Positions 62,372 to 64,000 of a stretch of DNA of 64,000 nucleotides are shown one piece after another. The stretch is from positions 558,001-622,000 of the forward strand of contig OZ220488.1 of the NCBI GenBank assembly GCA_965116155.1. The letters run 5' to 3'. How positions within the stretch are numbered: position 1 is the stretch's first letter; the number at the start of each line of letters is the position of its first letter. The notes below the pieces were generated by a model, which saw only the letters and a list, made by a program, of their open reading frames with translations, was not told the origin of the DNA and did no database searches. The translations under genes and the position numbers were made by a program. Source of the DNA: G965116155 sp965116155. GTDB taxonomy: Bacteria; Bdellovibrionota; Bdellovibrionia; Bdellovibrionales; UBA1609.

Positions 62372-63793
62372 CTATTGGGATTTGCTCTTGCGTTTTTTAA
62401 AGACCATTGCAAAGCCGAGCCCTGTTAGTAAAATCACCACCCCAGCAAGCATCAAAAACATCAACTGTGTCTGGTCAGAGCCAGGAGCCATTAGCTCTTC
62501 TACCTCAGCGGGTGGCACTAAAAAGCTATCATCCTCTTCTGGCTCATCTTCTGCCACGTCTGTCACAGCCATGTCTTGTGGCGCGCTCCCTTCAGCATCA
62601 CCTGAATCTGCTTGCAGATCTACGCCGTTCTGACTGCCTTCAGCCCCAAGCGCCATGGCCTCTTGCTCTTTTGCATTTTGGTCAGGAACGGTGTCTGGCG
62701 GCACATTTTGTATACCTTGCGCTGCATTGACCTGCTCTGCAGCGGACTCTGCCACATTGGGGTCACTGGCCATAGCGGGGTCGCCACCACCAGACTCCGC
62801 ACGAGCTGTATCAGCACTGCTTGGGTCTTCGTTTGTACTCGTGCTAGGCGTGGGCTCAACTTCGGAGTCTGCTTGAGCTTGGACCGCGACACTACCAGAG
62901 CTCTCCGCGCCCTCAGGCCAGTACACCAATTTTGTACCCTTGGGCAGCTTCCACTTAGACTCCACATTGAGATTAATGGCCCAGATTTCATGCCACGAGT
63001 TCTTGTGGCCCAAGAGCTTTTTTGAGATGTCTCTTATGTTTTCGCCTTCTTGCGATACGTACTCTTTTGCTGGAGCTCCTATGTCTTCGTAGTAGGTAAA
63101 CAGCTCCCCTGACCGCTTGGGATTGTTGGGCGAATTGTAGTACACCTTGGTTCCCACTTTGGTGTGTTTTTTAAGCCAGGGGTTTATTTTTAAGAGCTCT
63201 GCGGTTTTTTCTGCTGCTTGATTTTCTGTTTGATTGGCTGTTTGGTTGGGGCGGCGGTAAATTTTTTGAGCAATGCTTTGCAAGCTATCCCCGGAACGCG
63301 CTATGTACACACTGTTAACCAGGATGCCGCGCTTTTTAAAACTCTGTGCTGCAACTTTTTTAACCGGAATCCATTTGGGTTTTTCTTTAACAGGTGCGGG
63401 TTCTTGCGTGGTTGCAGTTTCCGTTGCAGTTTTATCTGCGGTACTTTCTGATACTTCTGCTAGGGTGGTGTCTGCCATGTCTGGCACCGACGGCATGGTG
63501 GTGTCTTCTTGTACGCTGGTATCGAGTTCGCTTTGCAGGTTATCGGGGTCTTGGTAGCTCTCATTAACGTCACTGAGTGCTTCATCTGCAAAGTTAGGAG
63601 CCTCTGTAGTGGTGTCTTCTTCAGGTTCCAGCTCTACGGCTTCAAGATCAGCTGGCTCTAGCTCGGGCTCGGCAAATTCTACCTGGCCACCAAAAATGCG
63701 CCCCGTGCCCTGGGGAGATTTAGCAGAGCAGCCGCTAAGTGCCGCAGCCAACAGTCCTAAGGCCAGAAGTTTTAAATACCCATGCCGTACCAT
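62372..63793 (-). CDS. LysM-domain lipoprotein with acidic linkers and C-terminal membrane helix
   Basis: About 473 residues. A lipobox (LAAALSGC, Cys ~22) is followed by an acidic Glu/Thr-rich region (~35-140), two LysM-like modules (~155-225, YIARSGDSLQSIAQKIY; ~245-300, ENIRDISKKLLG), another acidic low-complexity stretch (~310-440) and a membrane helix (MFLMLAGVVILLTGLGFAMV) with a basic end. LysM binds peptidoglycan glycan. Lipid anchor plus membrane helix recalls FimV-like organisation. ATG 63793 puts the lipobox in place. Confidence 0.82.
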   Translation of the reverse strand: MVRHGYLKLLALGLLAAALSGCSAKSPQGTGRIFGGQVEFAEPELEPADLEAVELEPEEDTTTEAPNFADEALSDVNESYQDPDNLQSELDTSVQEDTTMPSVPDMADTTLAEVSESTADKTATETATTQEPAPVKEKPKWIPVKKVAAQSFKKRGILVNSVYIARSGDSLQSIAQKIYRRPNQTANQTENQAAEKTAELLKINPWLKKHTKVGTKVYYNSPNNPKRSGELFTYYEDIGAPAKEYVSQEGENIRDISKKLLGHKNSWHEIWAINLNVESKWKLPKGTKLVYWPEGAESSGSVAVQAQADSEVEPTPSTSTNEDPSSADTARAESGGGDPAMASDPNVAESAAEQVNAAQGIQNVPPDTVPDQNAKEQEAMALGAEGSQNGVDLQADSGDAEGSAPQDMAVTDVAEDEPEEDDSFLVPPAEVEELMAPGSDQTQLMFLMLAGVVILLTGLGFAMVFKKRKSKSQ

Positions 63794-63879
63794 AGCTTTA
63801 CAAATTGGAGCACACAAACCCCAACATGGTGTAAGCAAATTGCACCCAGCGAGACTTTAAATGGACTAAAAACGGGGGG

Positions 63880-63951
63880 CTAGTCGCGGGCGCCTCCTTC
63901 CAGGAGGCTTACGCAAGCTGCACTTGCCGCCTAAGGTTATTTTGCTAGCAC
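63880..63951. repeat. Half palindromic element
   Basis: One arm only: CTTGCCGCCTAAGGTTATTT then TGCTAGCACTCTAG, the same arm as at 18277-18310 and likewise lacking its complement. The terminus supplies the stop codon of the following minus-strand gene. Confidence 0.7.
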
Positions 63952-64000
63952 TCTAGTTTGATTCGAGGGTCGAACACGCTGTACAGCACGTCCACCACCA
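63945..64000 (-). CDS. 3' end of an oligopeptide ABC permease (DppB/OppB-like)
   Basis: Only the last ~17 codons are in the window: VVDVLYSVFDPRIKLEC-stop. The phrase VDVLY-x-x-DPRI is the normal C-terminus of DppB/OppB permeases. The final LEC-stop derives from CTAGAGTGCTAG, an element terminus, as in asd (LER) and xthA (LED). Confidence 0.6.
   Translation of the reverse strand, partial: VVDVLYSVFDPRIKLEC

Overview
The window comes from a Gram-negative bacterium. It carries Sec signal peptides, outer-membrane-type proteins ending in Phe, a lipoprotein, type II secretion genes, a class III (Flp-like) pilin and an NhaC antiporter. The gene families (S1/P1 nuclease, exo-muramidase NamZ, Sel1-type repeat protein, C-less DksA, gluzincin fused to a barrel) suggest a predator-like deltaproteobacterial or Bdellovibrionota-type lineage. 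That placement is inference; nothing here fixes the taxon.

Layout. 1-9 kb: a degenerate sigma-54 activator, a Xer recombinase coupled to an outer-membrane-like protein, then a minus-strand run with an S1/P1 nuclease, a membrane metallophosphoesterase and a large secreted protein. 9-11.7 kb: a small secreted protein, an IS3-family element and tRNA-Pro. 12-17.6 kb: a MoxR-type AAA+ ATPase and a VWA protein that both carry export signals, joined by a coiled-coil reading frame reached through an A11 tract. 18-30 kb: a zinc-protease/outer-membrane protein, a toxin-antitoxin pair, a PP2C phosphatase, an M23 peptidase, a Sel1-type repeat protein interrupted in frame, and an ankyrin protein beside an 11-unit tetranucleotide repeat. 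32-41 kb: housekeeping genes (priA, murB, hisS, ogt, comM/yifB, metK). 44.8-49.6 kb: a six-gene minus-strand run of rpmB, rplX, a DUF2071 gene, uridine kinase, urc1 and urc4, the last three pointing to the URC uracil-degradation pathway. 49.7-57.4 kb: rpsR, asd, pilin genes, xthA and type II secretion genes gspI, gspF and gspG, scattered in both orientations. 58-64 kb: tRNA-Phe, a Ca2+/Na+ exchanger, a DksA-like protein, nhaC, a second Xer recombinase, a LysM lipoprotein and the tail of an oligopeptide permease.

The most striking feature is a dense, nested superfamily of palindromic elements, roughly 7 kb in total in about 20 clusters. I recognise five hairpin classes (named here Y, X, U, Z, W) plus a separate palindrome, V. 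Classes X, Y and U share one terminal box, GCGTAAGCATNANAG, linked to a CTAG-like core. Behind the terminal boxes lie long stems whose sequence differs between copies but stays complementary, and most have a conserved internal-loop box. Copies sit inside one another. One insertion has a 3-bp target duplication and an exact empty site 1 kb away. Elements supply stop codons to neighbouring genes, supply the N-terminus of a pseudopilin, and interrupt a repeat protein without breaking its frame. They look like non-autonomous mobile hairpins that may also serve as bidirectional terminators. No mobilising enzyme is evident.
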